A DNA stretch of 55,909 nt from DATATV01 sp035551355 (lineage in GTDB: Bacteria; Actinomycetota; Actinomycetes; Mycobacteriales; Pseudonocardiaceae). Position numbers and translations under genes: made by a program. The DNA is taken from NCBI GenBank assembly GCA_035551355.1, contig DASZNF010000064.1:1-55909 (forward strand), read 5' to 3'. Shown in pieces: positions 26,865 through 34,930 of this stretch. Below the pieces are notes generated by a model, which saw only the letters and a list, made by a program, of their open reading frames with translations, was not told the origin of the DNA and ran no database searches. Numbering within the stretch: position 1 is the stretch's first letter; each line of letters opens with the position of its first letter.

Positions 26865-28816
26865 CCGGCGAGCGCTTCGCGTACGGCCCGTGGCACGACG
26901 GGCCGGATCCCCTGGCGCCGCCGCTGGACGTGCGCGAGGCGCTGTCGGAGATCGGCCGGGACGTGATGGAGGGCGCCTCCCCGCGCTCGGCCATGGAGGA
27001 ACTGCTGCGCCGCGGCATGCGGGACGCCGCGGGCCTGGACGAGCTGACCCGGCGGCTGTGGCAGCGCCGCTCCCAGCTCACCCGGCGCAACCGGCTGGAC
27101 GGCACCCTGCAACAGGTCCGCGAACTGCTGGACAAGGCACTGGACGCCGAGCGGAAGGCGCTGTTCCCGGACCCGTCCGACGACGCCCGGTTCGCCGAGG
27201 CCCAGCTCGACGCGCTGCCGCCGTCCACCGCCGCGGCCGTGCAGGAACTGTCCGAATACGACTGGCGCTCCGAGGAGGGCCGGGAGGCCTACCAGCAGAT
27301 CCGCGACCTGCTCGGCCAGGAACTGCTGGAGTCCCGGTTCCAGGGCATGAAGCAGGCGCTGCAGCAGACCAACCCGCAGGACGTGCAGCGGGTGCAGCAG
27401 ATGATGTCCGATTTGAACGACCTGCTCGCCGCGCACGCCCAGGGCCAGGACACCGCCGAACAGTTCCAGGAGTTCATGGACAAACACGGCGAGTTCTTCC
27501 CGGAGAACCCGGCCGACGTCGAGGAACTGATCGACGCGCTGGCCAGCCGGGCCGCCGCCGCGCAACGCATGATGAACTCCATGTCGGCCCAGCAGCGGGC
27601 CGAACTGGAGGGGCTGATCAACCAGGCGTTCGGCAGCCCGGAACTGGCCGCGCAGGTCGCCCAGCTGGACGCCAACCTGCGGGCGCTGCGCCCGGGCGAG
27701 GACTGGACCTCCGGCCAGCGCTTCCGCGGCCAGGACCCGATGGGCCTCGGCGAGGGCGCGCAGGCCATGCAGGACCTGGCCGAGCTGGACGCGCTGGCCG
27801 AGCAACTGGGCCAGTCCTACGCGGGCGCCCGGCTGGAGGACATCGACCTGGACGCGCTGCAACGCCAGCTCGGCGACGAGGCCCGGGTGGACGCCCGGCG
27901 GCTGGCCGAGCTGGAGCGGGAACTGCGCCGGCAGGGCCTGTTCGAGCGGGCCCCGGACGGGTCGCTGCGGCTGACCCCGAAGGCGCTGCGCCGGCTGGGC
28001 GAGACCGCGCTGCGCGATGTGGTCGGGCAGTTGCGCTCCCGCCGGGGCGAGCGGGAAACCGCGCGGGCCGGGGCGGCCGGGGAGCCGACGGGGGCGTCCC
28101 GGGAGTGGCGCTTCGGCGACACCGAACCGTGGGAGGTCTCGCGCACCGTGCGCAACGCGGTGCTGCGCACGGCCTCCACTGGTGACACCAAGGTGAAGCT
28201 GGACGTGTCGGACGTCGAGGTGGTGGAAACCGAGCAGCGCTCCCGGGCCGCGGTGGCGCTGTGCGTGGACACCTCGTGGTCGATGGTGCAGGACGGCCGG
28301 TGGGTGCCGATGAAACGCACCGCGCTCGCGCTGCACCAGCTGATCCGCACCCGGTTCCGGTCCGACGCGCTGGAGCTGATCACCTTCGGCCGGCACGCCA
28401 CCACGGTGGACATCGGCGAACTGACCGGGCTGGAGGGCGTCTGGGAGCAGGGCACCAACCTGCATCACGCGTTGTTGCTGGCCGCCCGGCACCTGCGCCG
28501 CAACCCCGACGCCGTGCCGGTGGTGCTGGTGGTCACCGACGGCGAGCCCACCGCGCACCTGGAACCGGACGGCGAGGCCTACTTCAACTGGCCGCCCGAA
28601 CCGCGCACCCTCGCGGTGACCATGAACGAGGTGGACGCCATCGCCAAACTGGGCGCGTCGATCACCGTGTTCCGGCTGGGCGAGGACCCGCGGCTGGCCG
28701 AGTTCGTGGACCTGGTGGCCCGCCGGGGTGGCGGCCGGGTGGTGGCCGCGGACCTCGACGGCCTGGGCTCCGCGGTGGTCAGCGACTATCTGGGCAACCG
28801 CCGCCGACACCGCTGA
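26861..28816 (+). CDS. VWA-domain protein, partner of the AAA+ ATPase (Rv0959-like)
   Basis: 651-residue protein. The first about 450 residues are helical and charged (many Gln/Glu/Arg, for example QQTNPQDVQRVQQMM and LAELERELRRQGLFERA). They are followed by a VWA domain with intact MIDAS in CVDTSWSM, the second-site Thr in QGTNLHHAL and VVTDGEPTAH. There is no membrane helix. Its ATG overlaps the upstream ATPase stop. It corresponds to Rv0959. The pair resembles chelatase or protein-maturation machines; here no cofactor gene points to a particular target. Confidence 0.93.
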   Translation: MTGERFAYGPWHDGPDPLAPPLDVREALSEIGRDVMEGASPRSAMEELLRRGMRDAAGLDELTRRLWQRRSQLTRRNRLDGTLQQVRELLDKALDAERKALFPDPSDDARFAEAQLDALPPSTAAAVQELSEYDWRSEEGREAYQQIRDLLGQELLESRFQGMKQALQQTNPQDVQRVQQMMSDLNDLLAAHAQGQDTAEQFQEFMDKHGEFFPENPADVEELIDALASRAAAAQRMMNSMSAQQRAELEGLINQAFGSPELAAQVAQLDANLRALRPGEDWTSGQRFRGQDPMGLGEGAQAMQDLAELDALAEQLGQSYAGARLEDIDLDALQRQLGDEARVDARRLAELERELRRQGLFERAPDGSLRLTPKALRRLGETALRDVVGQLRSRRGERETARAGAAGEPTGASREWRFGDTEPWEVSRTVRNAVLRTASTGDTKVKLDVSDVEVVETEQRSRAAVALCVDTSWSMVQDGRWVPMKRTALALHQLIRTRFRSDALELITFGRHATTVDIGELTGLEGVWEQGTNLHHALLLAARHLRRNPDAVPVVLVVTDGEPTAHLEPDGEAYFNWPPEPRTLAVTMNEVDAIAKLGASITVFRLGEDPRLAEFVDLVARRGGGRVVAADLDGLGSAVVSDYLGNRRRHR

Positions 28817-28828
28817 GCCCGGTTCCGG

Positions 28829-29021
28829 CATGCCGGAGCGCGGCCACCTCCGACATGCCGGAGCGCGGCCACCGAACCTGGCAACCGCGCTCCCTGTCAC
28901 CTGATGGCTGTCACTTGATGGCTGTCGCTTGCGGGCCGGCCGGGGCAGCGCGACCAGAACGGCCGGACGGCGCTGCCCGCCCCGGGGCCTCGCGAAACCG
29001 CCTGAAGCCAAACCGCCTGAA
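28829..29021. repeat. Cluster of three short tandem duplications
   Basis: In the gap after the VWA gene: CATGCCGGAGCGCGGCCACC occurs at 28829-28848 and again at 28854-28873 (period 25). TGTCACCTGATGGC and two variants run at 28895-28908, 28909-28922 and 28923-28936 (period 14). AAACCGCCTGAA occurs at 28995-29006 and 29010-29021 (period 15). No coding frame is supported across them. Confidence 0.85.
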
Positions 29022-29041
29022 TTCGCAGGGGCGCCCCCCTG

Positions 29042-29074
29042 TTCCAGTCTATTAGTGCAGGTCAGGGACTGGAA
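29042..29074. terminator. Candidate terminator between convergent genes
   Basis: TTCCAGTC (29042-29049) pairs with GACTGGAA (29067-29074) over a 17-base loop, followed by GCGGTTTTCTTG on the plus strand. It lies between the VWA gene and the convergent LLM gene and probably stops plus-strand transcription. Confidence 0.6.
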
Positions 29075-29107
29075 GCGGTTTTCTTGCTGCTGTGGATAAC
29101 TCGCGGA

Positions 29108-29899
29108 TCAGCCGCGCTGCAGCGCGTCCCGCCACTGGATCCACTTGCGCAGCGTGGACATGTCGTAGTCCGGACCGCCCATGCCCACGGTGAACAGGGT
29201 CGCGCCCAGCTCAAGCAGCTTCGGGCCCAGCTCTTCCGGCTCGCCCCTGACCCCGACCGACCGCTCGATCTCGCTCGGGTCCCGGCCCACGTCGGCGCAG
29301 TGCTGGTCGAGGATCTTCACCTTGCGCTCCAGCACCTCCGGGTCGGCGAAGCCGTGCCAGATGTCGGCGTGCCGAGCGACCAGCCGCAGCGTCTTCTTCT
29401 CCCCGCCGCCGCCGATCAGCACCGGGATCTTGCGGGTCGGCGCCGGGTTGAGCTTGCCGAGCCGCGCCTCGATCCGGGGGAGGGACTCGGCGAGGTCGTT
29501 GAGCCGCCCGCCCGCGGTGCCGAACTCGTAGCCGTACTCGTCGTAGTCCTTCTTGAACCAGCCCGAGCCGATGCCCAGGATCAGCCGGCCGTCACTGATG
29601 TGGTCCACGGTGCGCGCCATGTCGGCCAGCAGTTCCGGGTTGCGGTAGCTGTTGCAGGTCACCAGCGCGCCGATCTGCGCCCGCGAGGTCGCCTCGGCCC
29701 ACGCGCCCAACATCGTCCAGCACTCGAAGTGCTTGCCTTCGGGCTCGCCGTAGAGCGGATAGAAGTGATCCCAGTTGAACAGGATGTCGGTGCCCAGGTC
29801 CTCGGCCTCCGCCGCGGCCCGCCGGATCTGCGCGTAGTCGGCGTGCTGGGGCTGGATCTGCACGCCGATCCGGATCGGTCGGGTGTTCGCTGTGCTCAT
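29108..29899 (-). CDS. LLM-class F420-dependent oxidoreductase
   Basis: 263-residue TIM-barrel protein of the luciferase-like (LLM) group. Typical blocks are IGVQIQPQHADY at the start, ILFNWDHFYPLYGEP, ALVTCNSYRNPELLADMARTVDHISDGRLILGIGSGW, and PVLIGGGGEKKTLRLVARHADIWHGF. In actinobacteria this subgroup mostly uses coenzyme F420; the substrate is not predictable. ATG start. It is divergent from the MFS gene at 30046. Confidence 0.92.
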   Translation of the reverse strand: MSTANTRPIRIGVQIQPQHADYAQIRRAAAEAEDLGTDILFNWDHFYPLYGEPEGKHFECWTMLGAWAEATSRAQIGALVTCNSYRNPELLADMARTVDHISDGRLILGIGSGWFKKDYDEYGYEFGTAGGRLNDLAESLPRIEARLGKLNPAPTRKIPVLIGGGGEKKTLRLVARHADIWHGFADPEVLERKVKILDQHCADVGRDPSEIERSVGVRGEPEELGPKLLELGATLFTVGMGGPDYDMSTLRKWIQWRDALQRG

Positions 29900-30045
29900 G
29901 TGATCAGCCTAGGTAAAACCCCAGGTTCCAGCAGTGCGCCGGAACGTGAGGAAAATCCCCGCAAAGCGGTCCCCGCCCGCGAACACCCGGTACCGTGCGT
30001 GTCCAGCGAGCAGCGCAACGCGACGCTGCACGGCGGGAGTGTGCG

Positions 30046-31323
30046 ATGGCGGACAACCCGGACCGGCCGGCCGGCTTCGGCGCGGTGCTCGGGGTGGCCG
30101 AGTTTCGCGCCCTGTTCGCCGCCTACACGATCTCCGTGGCCGGTGACCAGTTCGCCCGGGTCGCGCTGTCCGTGCTGGTCTACGACCGCACCGGCTCGGC
30201 CGGCCTGACCGCGCTGACCTACGCGCTGACCTTCCTGCCTGACCTGTTCGGCGGCCCGTTGCTGTCCGGCCTGGCCGACCGGTACCCGCGCCGCCGGGTG
30301 ATGATCAGCGGCGACGCCGCCCGCACCGTGCTGGTCGCGCTGATGGCCATCCCCGGTGAACCGCTGGCCCTGGTGGCCACCCTGCTGGTGATCGTGCAGC
30401 TGATCGGCTCCCCGGCCACCGCGGCCCGCGCGGCCATCACCCCGCAGCTGCTCGGCGAGGAGGCCTATCCGGTCGGCCAGGCCGTGTTGAACACCGCCAA
30501 CCAGGCGGCCCAGGTGCTCGGCTTCGCCGGGGGCGGCGCGCTGATCGCCGGGATCGGCGCGGACGGGGTGCTGCTGGCCGACGCGGCCACCTTCGCCGCG
30601 TCCGCGTTGCTGGTGGCCATCGGCGTGCGCAACCCGGGTCGGCCGGGCCAGGTGGCCGAGGCCCGGGCGGCCTGGTGGCCGCAGTTGCGCGGCGGCGCGG
30701 TGCTGGTCTGGTCGGACCGGCGGCTGCGGGCGCTGATCTGCTTCGCCTGCCTGTCCGGCCTGTACATCGCGTGCGAGGCGCTGGCCGCCCCGTACGCGGC
30801 CGACCTGCACGGCGGGCCCACCCTGGTCGGCCTGCTGTTCGCCGGGTTCGCGCTGGGCGCGGCGGTGGGCATGCTGGTGCTGGCCCGGCTGCCGGCCCGG
30901 GTGCGGCTGCGGCTGATGCCGGTGCTCGCGGTGGGCAGCTGCCTGGTCCTGATCGGCTGTTTCGCCCGGCCGGGCGCGGTGCTGACCATCACCCTGTTCG
31001 CGGTCTCCGGTCTGGCCAGCAGCTACCAGGTCACCGCGTCCACCAGTTTCGTGCGCGCGGTGCCCGACGGCCGGCGCGGGCAGGCGTTCGGGCTCGCGGT
31101 CACCGCCATGAAGGTCGCCCAGGGGCTGGGCGTGAGCCTGGCCGGACTGGCCGGAGAACGAATCGCCGCGCACCAGGTGGTCGCCGCGGCGGGGTTACTC
31201 GGTGTAATCGCGGCGCTGGGGGTGGCGTGGCTCTGGCAGGTGGCCAACCGGCCCTTGCCACCCGGCGCGCCGGCCACCGCCCCGGGTGGGCAATGGCCGG
31301 CGCGGGCCCGGGAAAACCCCTGA
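30046..31323 (+). CDS. MFS transporter
   Basis: 425-residue major-facilitator membrane protein of the MFS_3/EntS-like type with about 10-12 hydrophobic helices. Between helices 2 and 3 is the MFS loop signature SGLADRYPRRRVMISGD. N-terminal FRALFAAYTISVAGDQFARVALSVLVYDRTGS is typical of this export group. ATG start with GGCGGGAG upstream. The C-terminus ends in a Pro/Ala-rich cytoplasmic tail. No regulator is adjacent, and the cargo is unknown. Confidence 0.93.
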   Translation: MADNPDRPAGFGAVLGVAEFRALFAAYTISVAGDQFARVALSVLVYDRTGSAGLTALTYALTFLPDLFGGPLLSGLADRYPRRRVMISGDAARTVLVALMAIPGEPLALVATLLVIVQLIGSPATAARAAITPQLLGEEAYPVGQAVLNTANQAAQVLGFAGGGALIAGIGADGVLLADAATFAASALLVAIGVRNPGRPGQVAEARAAWWPQLRGGAVLVWSDRRLRALICFACLSGLYIACEALAAPYAADLHGGPTLVGLLFAGFALGAAVGMLVLARLPARVRLRLMPVLAVGSCLVLIGCFARPGAVLTITLFAVSGLASSYQVTASTSFVRAVPDGRRGQAFGLAVTAMKVAQGLGVSLAGLAGERIAAHQVVAAAGLLGVIAALGVAWLWQVANRPLPPGAPATAPGGQWPARARENP

Positions 31324-31531
31324 TAGTCAGCTACGCCATTCGGACGGCCGACTGGTCTTGCGGGTCCACTCGCTGGGGCGAGACGGGCGCTGGGAGTTGG
31401 TACGGTTGATCATGTCAGGCCTCCTGGGCAGGTGGAAAATCGGCAGGTGTTGTCCCCCGTCTGGAGTCGCGACGCTCTGTGCGCGGCCGTCTACACTCGA
31501 TGGCTCCAGCGACGAACAGCGGGGGTGTGGC

Positions 31532-32830
31532 GTGCATCGCTTCGATCCACGTCACTGGCGTCTATGGTCTCTCTCCCCCTGGATGCTCACCTACGTACTG
31601 GCGGTGGAAGTCATCACCGTTGTGCTGGCGGGTGTGATCGGCCGGTCGGAGTCGGTCACACAGCGTGAACTGATCTGGTTCGGGCTGCTCACCGCGGCCT
31701 CGGTCATCCATCTGGAGGCCGCACAGGGTATCGAGCGCATCCGGGAGATGAGCGCCGAGGGCAGCCCCTACACCCACATGCAGTCGGTGTGGTTCTTCGC
31801 GGGCGCCCTCCTGCTGCCGTTTCAGCTGGTCACGGCGCTGATCGCGATCTCGTTCACGCACGAGTGGTTCCGGGTGTTCCGCGGCCGCTCGGTGTGTTAC
31901 CGCAAGGTGTTCTCGGCGGCCACCGTGGTGCTCGCGGTGGCAGGCGCGCAGGGCGTGCTGTACCTGTTCCACTCCGGCGGCTCGCAGCCGTTCGCCGCGC
32001 TGGTGCTCGGGCCGCTCGGCGCGCTGGCCGTGGTGCTGGCCGGTTCGGTGTACCGGCTGGTCAACTACGTGCTGGTGGTGGGCGCGATCGCCGCGACCAA
32101 CCCGGGCAAGCCGCTGCGCAACGCCCTCGGGCACTTCTCCGACCAGCTGATCATCGCTGCGGCCATCGGCCTGGGCTACGCCACCTCGGTGTTCCTGCTG
32201 ACCCGGCCCTGGTCCGCGCCGATCCTGCTGATCACCGTGCTGGCCCTGCACATGGGCCTGCTGCTGCCGCAGTTCCGGGCGGCCTCGCGCACCGACTCCA
32301 AGACCGGCCTGGTCGACTCCTCGTGGTGGCACGACCGAGCCGAGGAACACCTGGCCCGGGGCCGCCGGATCAACGGCCGGGCCGGCGTGCTGATGATCGA
32401 TCTGGACCACTTCAAGCAGGTGAACGACACCTACGGGCACCTGGCCGGGGACGCGGTGCTGCGCGCGGTGGCCGAGGCGATCCGGCACAGCGTGCGCTCC
32501 TACGACCTGGTCGGCCGGTGGGGCGGCGAGGAGTTCGTGGTGCTGCTGCCCGGGGCCGGGCAGAGCGACACGCTGGCCACGGCCGAACGCATCCGCTCGG
32601 CCATCTGCGCGTTGAACGTGACCACCCGGGACCGGTCCAACTCCGACGTGACCATCGGCGCGCTCGGCGTGTCGGTCGGCGCGGGCAGTTTCCCGGAGAC
32701 CGCGACCGAGCTGAGCCCGTTGCTGCTGGCCACCGACGACGCGCTGTTCCGGGCCAAGGACCTGGGCCGCAACCGGACCGTGTGGGCCCGCGTCGAGCTG
32801 CCCCGGCCGCGCACCAGCTCGCTGCCGTAA
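31532..32830 (+). CDS. Membrane diguanylate cyclase (GGDEF)
   Basis: 432-residue protein with about seven N-terminal membrane helices (from PWMLTYVLAVEVITVVLAG to ILLITVLALHMGLLLPQF) and a C-terminal GGDEF domain. The active-site motif is GGEEF at residues 331-335 and the inhibitory I-site RxxD is R322-D325, five residues before it, so it should make c-di-GMP under feedback control. LMIDLDHFKQVNDTYGH supplies the metal-binding Asp. The GTG at 31532 is chosen because the frame upstream lacks similarity. No EAL or HD-GYP partner is near. The electron-transfer operon begins 77 bases later. Confidence 0.92.
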   Translation: MHRFDPRHWRLWSLSPWMLTYVLAVEVITVVLAGVIGRSESVTQRELIWFGLLTAASVIHLEAAQGIERIREMSAEGSPYTHMQSVWFFAGALLLPFQLVTALIAISFTHEWFRVFRGRSVCYRKVFSAATVVLAVAGAQGVLYLFHSGGSQPFAALVLGPLGALAVVLAGSVYRLVNYVLVVGAIAATNPGKPLRNALGHFSDQLIIAAAIGLGYATSVFLLTRPWSAPILLITVLALHMGLLLPQFRAASRTDSKTGLVDSSWWHDRAEEHLARGRRINGRAGVLMIDLDHFKQVNDTYGHLAGDAVLRAVAEAIRHSVRSYDLVGRWGGEEFVVLLPGAGQSDTLATAERIRSAICALNVTTRDRSNSDVTIGALGVSVGAGSFPETATELSPLLLATDDALFRAKDLGRNRTVWARVELPRPRTSSLP

Positions 32831-32907
32831 CACATTTCTCAAAATCCCCCAAGGGAATCGGCGCAGACTGGATCGTGCCAAGGCCCGATGGGAAGGATTC
32901 GGCTGAC

Positions 32908-33246
32908 GTGAAGGATGCGCAACGCGCCCGGCTCGCTGCCCGGGACACCGGACTGCGCCGCGCCCGCGCCATGACGACCTGGACGGCGGTGGGCGCCACC
33001 GCGGCGGCCACCGTGCTCAGCGTCGTGCTGGCCGAGGGCAGTTCCTCGGCGAACGCCAGCACCGTGCCGCAGAAGACCGCCCCCGCCGCCCCGACGACCA
33101 CCCAGCAGCCGACCGGCTCGTCGTCCGCGGCCCAGGCTCCCGAGACTCAGGCGCCGCAGACCCAGGAGCAGTTGCAGCCGCCGACGCAGGCTCCGCAGAC
33201 CTACTCCGGCGGCCAGAGCTCGCACGGCGGCTCGGGCGGGACGTGA
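32908..33246 (+). CDS. Small membrane-anchored Thr/Gln/Pro-rich protein
   Basis: 112-residue protein not recognised beyond its features. A basic N-terminus (KDAQRARLAARDTGLRRARA) precedes one hydrophobic segment (WTAVGATAAATVLSVVLA, about residues 25-42), then an outside tail rich in Thr, Ser, Pro and Gln (TTTQQPTGSSSAAQAPETQ) ending QSSHGGSGGT. It has no cysteine and no full FMN-binding domain. GTG start with GGAAGGA upstream. Its stop overlaps the apbE start (GTGA), so it is co-translated with the flavin transferase and probably belongs to the same envelope complex. Confidence 0.8.
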   Translation: MKDAQRARLAARDTGLRRARAMTTWTAVGATAAATVLSVVLAEGSSSANASTVPQKTAPAAPTTTQQPTGSSSAAQAPETQAPQTQEQLQPPTQAPQTYSGGQSSHGGSGGT

Positions 33247-34373
33247 CCGCCGCGCCCACCGTGGACCGGGTCGTCTTCCCGGCCCTGGGCACCACGGTGA
33301 ACCTGGTGGTCACCGACGCCGGCAGGCTGCCCGCGGCCGAGCGGGTGCTGCGCCGTGAGCTGGCCGAGCTGGACCTGGCCTGCAGCCGGTTCCGGGACGA
33401 CTCGGAGATCACCGCGCTGCACACCAGGGCCGGCCGGGAGGCCGAGGTCAGCCCGTTGTTGTTCGCCGCGCTGACGGCGGCGATCCGGGCCGCCCGGCTG
33501 ACCGAGGGCCTGGTCGATCCCACGGTCGGCCAGGCCGTCGTCGACCTGGGCTACGACCGCGACTTCGCCGCCCTGACCGCGGTGACCGACGCGGTTCCGG
33601 CCCGGCCCGCGCCGGGCTGGTGGCGGATCACGCTGACGCCGGATCCGGCGAACGGCGGCGGCCGGGTGCTGCTGCCCCGCGGTGTGCGGCTGGACCTGGG
33701 CGCGAGCGCCAAGGCGTTCGCCGCCGACCGGATCGCCCGGCTGGCCTACGCCGCCGCGGACTGTGGGGTGCTGGTTGACCTGGGCGGCGACATCGCGACC
33801 GCGGGTGCGGCACCGGAAAGCGGCTGGCGGATCGGCATCGCTGCCGATCACCGCACCGCCCGTAGCGAACCGGATGAAACGGTCACGATCGTCAGCGGTG
33901 GGCTGGCCACCTCCAGCACGGCCCGCCGGTCCTGGTCGCGGGCGGGCCGGCAGGTGCACCACATCGTCGACCCGACCACCGGCGACATCCCGGACCGGGT
34001 GTGGCGGGTGGTGAGCGTGTCGGCGGCCAGTTGCCTGGACGCGAACACGGCCAGCACCGCGGCCATCGTGCTCGGCGAGCGAGCGCCCGGCTGGCTGGCG
34101 CGCCACCGGCTGCCCGGCCGTCTGGTCGGCGAGCACGGCGAGGTGCGCCGCGTGGCCGGCTGGCCGGCCGACGGAAACCTGACCACGACGGGCGACCGGG
34201 CCGAGTCCGCGAGCGCCGCCGGGCCGACCAGCCGTGCCACCGCCGCTCCGGGCGCCCTCGCCACCACCGCCGGTCCGGCCGCTCCCGACGCCACCGCCGC
34301 TCCGGGCGCCCCCGACGCCACCGCCGGTCCGGCCCGCCCCGTTGCCCGGCCGGACGAAGGAGAACTCGGGTGA
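33243..34373 (+). CDS. apbE: ApbE, FAD:protein FMN transferase
   Basis: 376-residue ApbE-family enzyme, which attaches FMN covalently to a Thr of target proteins. Visible motifs are FPALGTTVNLVV at the start, LDLACSRFRDDSEI, VDPTVGQAVVDLGYD, LDLGASAKAFAADR, GVLVDLGGDIA and HHIVDPTTGDIPD with the metal-binding Asp. No signal peptide is seen, though most ApbE proteins act outside the membrane. After about residue 300 an Ala/Thr/Pro tail of roughly 75 residues is encoded by in-frame repeats. It overlaps its neighbours by four bases on each side. Confidence 0.93.
   Translation: MTAAPTVDRVVFPALGTTVNLVVTDAGRLPAAERVLRRELAELDLACSRFRDDSEITALHTRAGREAEVSPLLFAALTAAIRAARLTEGLVDPTVGQAVVDLGYDRDFAALTAVTDAVPARPAPGWWRITLTPDPANGGGRVLLPRGVRLDLGASAKAFAADRIARLAYAAADCGVLVDLGGDIATAGAAPESGWRIGIAADHRTARSEPDETVTIVSGGLATSSTARRSWSRAGRQVHHIVDPTTGDIPDRVWRVVSVSAASCLDANTASTAAIVLGERAPGWLARHRLPGRLVGEHGEVRRVAGWPADGNLTTTGDRAESASAAGPTSRATAAPGALATTAGPAAPDATAAPGAPDATAGPARPVARPDEGELG
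34236..34343. repeat. In-frame tandem repeat in the apbE 3' end
   Basis: Four units beginning GCCACC at 34236, 34260, 34290 and 34317 (lengths 24, 30, 27 and about 27, all multiples of three), built around GCCACCGCCGCTCCGGGCGCC. They encode the repeats ATAAPGA, ATTAGPAAPD, ATAAPGAPD and ATAGPARP. Confidence 0.85.
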
Positions 34374-34930
34374 GCACTCAGGATTTGTGGTTCGCCAGCC
34401 GGGGCACCGGCCTGGTCGCACTGCTGCTGTTCACCGGATCCGTGGTGCTGGGCGCGCTCAACGGCGGGAGGTTCGGCTCGGTGCGCTGGCCGCGGTTCGT
34501 GATCGCCTCGGTGCACCGCAGCGTGTCCCTGGTCGCGCTGGCCTTCCTCGTCGTGCACATCGCCACCGCGATCATCGACCCCTACGCCGGGATCGGCTGG
34601 CTGGCCGTGATCATCCCGGGCGCCACCGCCTACCGCACGTTCTGGCTCGCGCTCGGCGCGATCTCGTTCGACCTGATGCTGGCCATCACGATCACCAGCC
34701 TGCTGCGCCCGCGGATCAACCTGCGGCTGTGGAAGGGCGTGCACTGGGCCAGTTACGCCTGCTGGCCGGTGGCGGTGATCCACGGCCTCGGCGCCTCGCC
34801 CGACGACACCCGGATCGGCTGGGTGCTCGCGCTGGACGCCGGGTGCGTGCTGGCCGTGCTGATCGCGGTGGGCTGGCGGGCCCGGGTCACCCACCCGGAC
34901 ACCGAGGCCCGGGCGCGAGGTCTGCGATGA
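34370..34930 (+). CDS. Ferric-reductase-like transmembrane heme protein
   Basis: 186-residue membrane protein of the ferric reductase-like (YedZ/MsrQ-type) domain with about five helices. His residues in SVHRSVSLVALAFLVVHIATAI and in GVHWASYACWPVAVIHG are spaced as in b-type heme ligands of this family. It would move electrons across the membrane. GTG at 34370 overlaps apbE by four bases, and its own end overlaps the NuoF-like gene by four. The partner on the outer side is unidentified. Confidence 0.9.
   Translation: MSTQDLWFASRGTGLVALLLFTGSVVLGALNGGRFGSVRWPRFVIASVHRSVSLVALAFLVVHIATAIIDPYAGIGWLAVIIPGATAYRTFWLALGAISFDLMLAITITSLLRPRINLRLWKGVHWASYACWPVAVIHGLGASPDDTRIGWVLALDAGCVLAVLIAVGWRARVTHPDTEARARGLR

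Noticed and set aside
25461..28816. Magnesium chelatase for chlorophyll
   Set aside because: The ATPase resembles BchI, but no chlorophyll genes or ChlH-type subunit exist here; it fits the Rv0958/Rv0959 group.
28829..28936. Possible CRISPR or attachment site
   Set aside because: Only two or three copies, with different periods and no unique spacers or integrase gene.
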